6,519 nt of DNA, taken from a bacterium. Its GTDB lineage: Bacteria > Planctomycetota > Planctomycetia > Pirellulales > Pirellulaceae. Shown here in pieces: positions 4,884-6,519 of this stretch; position 1 is the first letter of the stretch, and each line of letters begins with the position of its first letter. The stretch covers positions 1 through 6,519 of the forward strand of contig JAUIHJ010000482.1 of assembly GCA_030432015.1 (NCBI GenBank), in the 5' to 3' direction. The notes under the pieces are model-generated. The model ran no database searches. It was not told the DNA's origin and saw only the letters and a list, made by a program, of their open reading frames with translations. Both the position numbers and the translations under genes were made by a program.

Positions 4884-6519
4884 ATGTATCGACATCGGTT
4901 CGCATCCATTGTCTGCTTCGCTGGTTTCATGTTGACCGCAGTCCCGGCGCCTGCCGATACGGCGATCCGGTTCAATGAGGAGGTGCGTCCCATCCTGGCG
5001 AAGCACTGCTTGCGTTGTCATGGACGAGACGCGGACCACCGTGAAGCGGGCCTGCGGCTTGATACACGCGACGGCGCACTGGCATTGCTCGATAGCGGAG
5101 AACACGCCATCGTCCCGGGCGACCCCGAGCAAAGTGAATTGATCGCCCGGATTGCCTCCCCGGATGACGATCTACGCATGCCGCCGGCTGAAACCAAGGC
5201 GATGCTCAGCCCAACCGAAATTACGGTGCTTCGCCAGTGGATCGCACAAGGCGGAAATTATGCGGACTACTGGTCCTTCACCGCGCCATCGCGCCCCGCG
5301 TTGCCGATCATTCAACATCTGGCTGCGGCGCGGAATCCGCTCGACTATTTCGTGATCGCCCGCTTGGAACGCGCGGGGCTAACGCCGTCGGACGAAGCGG
5401 ACCCGCACGCCTTGATTCGACGTTTGAGCCTGGACCTGCGCGGGCTCCCCCCTTCGATTGAGGAGGTGGCCGAATTTGTCAACGATCGGCGGCCGGACGC
5501 GTATGACAGGCTGGTCGCGCGTTTGATTGACGATCCACGCTTTGGAGAGCGCTGGTCGCGACACTGGCTTGATCTGGCTCGATACGCCGATTCGCGTGGG
5601 TACGGCAGCGACCCGCTACGTCCCAATATGTGGCGCTATCGCGACTGGGTCATTGATGCGTTCAACCACAATCTCGGTTACGACGACTTTACCGTCCAAC
5701 AGCTGGCCGGGGATCTATTGCCCGACGCCACACGTTCGCACCGCATGGCCACGGCATTTCATCGCAACACGATGACCAATACCGAGGGTGGCACGGATGA
5801 CGAGGAGTTTCGTGTCGCCGCTGTCAAGGACCGCGCGGAAACCACGATGCAAGTCTGGACGGGCTTGACCATGCAATGCGCGAACTGCCACGACCACAAA
5901 TACGACCCGATCAGCCAGCGCGAGTATTACGCACTCTACGCCATCTTCAATCAAACGGCCGACAACGACCGCCCTGACGAATCCCCGACCATGCCGGCCC
6001 CAACACCATTGGTCGACTACCAGATCCAGCACATTGCCAACCGCGTCGCGACGCTTCAATCGCAGATCGATGCCACGCGTCTGCGGCTCAAGCAATTCGA
6101 ATCCGCGACGGCCGATCAACCGCAAGTGGGACGTTATGTTCGGATCGAATTGCCCGGCACGGCGAAGATCCTTTCGCTCGCTGAAGTCCAGATCTTCAGC
6201 CAACAGGTGAATGTCGCAACCGACGGTACGGCAACGCAATCGAGTATCAGCAACGATGCACCGGCGCGGCTTGCCATCGACGGAAACACCGACGGGCATT
6301 TTTTTGATGCCCGCTCAACAACGCATACGACCACCGAGAACAATCCCTGGTGGGAGGTCGACCTGCGAAAAGCCGTTTCGATCGACCGGGTCGCTGTGTG
6401 GAATCGATCGGACGGAACGGTCGGTTCGCGGCTCGCCAACTTTCGTGTGAGCTTGCTAGACTCCAACCGCCAACCCGTCTGGCAGACCGATATTCAAAAA
6501 TCACCGGCGCCGAGCGTTA
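4884..6519 (+). CDS. Planctomycete PSCyt1-DUF1549 protein with F5/8 type C (discoidin-like) domain, 3' partial
   Basis: The frame from ATG 4884 stays open to the right edge: 545 codons, no stop. Residues 1-24 look like a Sec signal peptide (MYRHR, hydrophobic core, cut after APA, before D25), so the protein is exported. The planctomycete cytochrome c domain follows, with heme motif C42-LR-C45-H46, then VPGDPEQSELIARI and a RMPP motif, ending near GG at about 125. DUF1549 spans about 151-355, including RLSLDLRGLPPS, DDPRFGERWSRHWLDLARYADS and a second CxxCH (C332-AN-C335-H336, then DHKYDPI). A helical, coiled-coil-like stretch lies at about 376-407. A discoidin-like domain starts near 416 (GRYVRIELPG, LSLAEVQIF, NPWWEVDL) and is cut off. 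DUF1553 normally follows in this family. The function is unproven; roles in polysaccharide or sulfated-glycan use are often proposed. No heme ligation has been shown for this protein. Confidence 0.92.
   Translation, partial: MYRHRFASIVCFAGFMLTAVPAPADTAIRFNEEVRPILAKHCLRCHGRDADHREAGLRLDTRDGALALLDSGEHAIVPGDPEQSELIARIASPDDDLRMPPAETKAMLSPTEITVLRQWIAQGGNYADYWSFTAPSRPALPIIQHLAAARNPLDYFVIARLERAGLTPSDEADPHALIRRLSLDLRGLPPSIEEVAEFVNDRRPDAYDRLVARLIDDPRFGERWSRHWLDLARYADSRGYGSDPLRPNMWRYRDWVIDAFNHNLGYDDFTVQQLAGDLLPDATRSHRMATAFHRNTMTNTEGGTDDEEFRVAAVKDRAETTMQVWTGLTMQCANCHDHKYDPISQREYYALYAIFNQTADNDRPDESPTMPAPTPLVDYQIQHIANRVATLQSQIDATRLRLKQFESATADQPQVGRYVRIELPGTAKILSLAEVQIFSQQVNVATDGTATQSSISNDAPARLAIDGNTDGHFFDARSTTHTTTENNPWWEVDLRKAVSIDRVAVWNRSDGTVGSRLANFRVSLLDSNRQPVWQTDIQKSPAPSV

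Noticed and set aside
4787..4993. N-terminal extension of the pseudouridine synthase to 4993
   Set aside because: It runs antisense through the signal peptide and heme region of the divergent gene, and RluA-type proteins without S4 start near the VLYEAG block.
5715..6299. 194-codon leftward open frame antisense to the DUF1549 gene
   Set aside because: The opposite strand carries a continuous, motif-rich family protein; the antisense frame has no recognisable domain.
1..6519. Mobile element, CRISPR array or defence island
   Set aside because: There is no transposase, integrase, terminal repeats with target duplication, spaced short repeats or defence-type genes; the only long repeat is protein-coding domain duplication.

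Overview
The window looks like chromosomal DNA from a planctomycete, probably of the Pirellula/Blastopirellula type. The main reason is the right-hand gene, which joins a planctomycete-type cytochrome c domain (PSCyt1) to DUF1549, an architecture that is abundant in this phylum. The left-hand gene, built of alternating choice-of-anchor-D and golvesin-C-like domains, fits the same group. So does menaquinone synthesis by the futalosine route, encoded in the middle. This assignment rests on family knowledge and was not tested by a search.

Layout: (1) Positions 2-1633 (+) hold the 3' end of a large secreted or surface protein made of a 786-bp repeating module; its start lies left of the window. 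(2) Positions 1634-1810 are a short gap between convergent genes, with small repeats and a weak terminator candidate. (3) Positions 1811-3755 (-) hold two menaquinone genes, mqnA then mqnC, overlapping by 20 bp and surely one operon. A TATAAT box lies just upstream of mqnA. (4) Positions 3756-4027 are a 272-bp non-coding gap with several inverted repeats and no recognisable RNA gene. (5) Positions 4028-4786 (-) encode an RluA-family pseudouridine synthase without an S4 domain. (6) Positions 4787-4883 are a compact divergent promoter region. (7) Positions 4884-6519 (+) hold the 5' part of the PSCyt1-DUF1549 gene. It runs off the right edge inside a discoidin-like (F5/8 type C) domain, and a DUF1553 domain would be expected beyond.

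How the genes relate: only mqnA and mqnC clearly work together. MqnA makes 3-[(1-carboxyvinyl)oxy]benzoate from chorismate, the first step of the futalosine pathway. MqnC is the radical-SAM cyclase that acts on dehypoxanthine futalosine later in the same pathway. The surface protein, the pseudouridine synthase and the cytochrome-like protein appear to be unrelated neighbours. I see no mobile element, CRISPR array, tRNA or rRNA. I also see no convincing undescribed system; the points worth a second look are modest and are listed as such.
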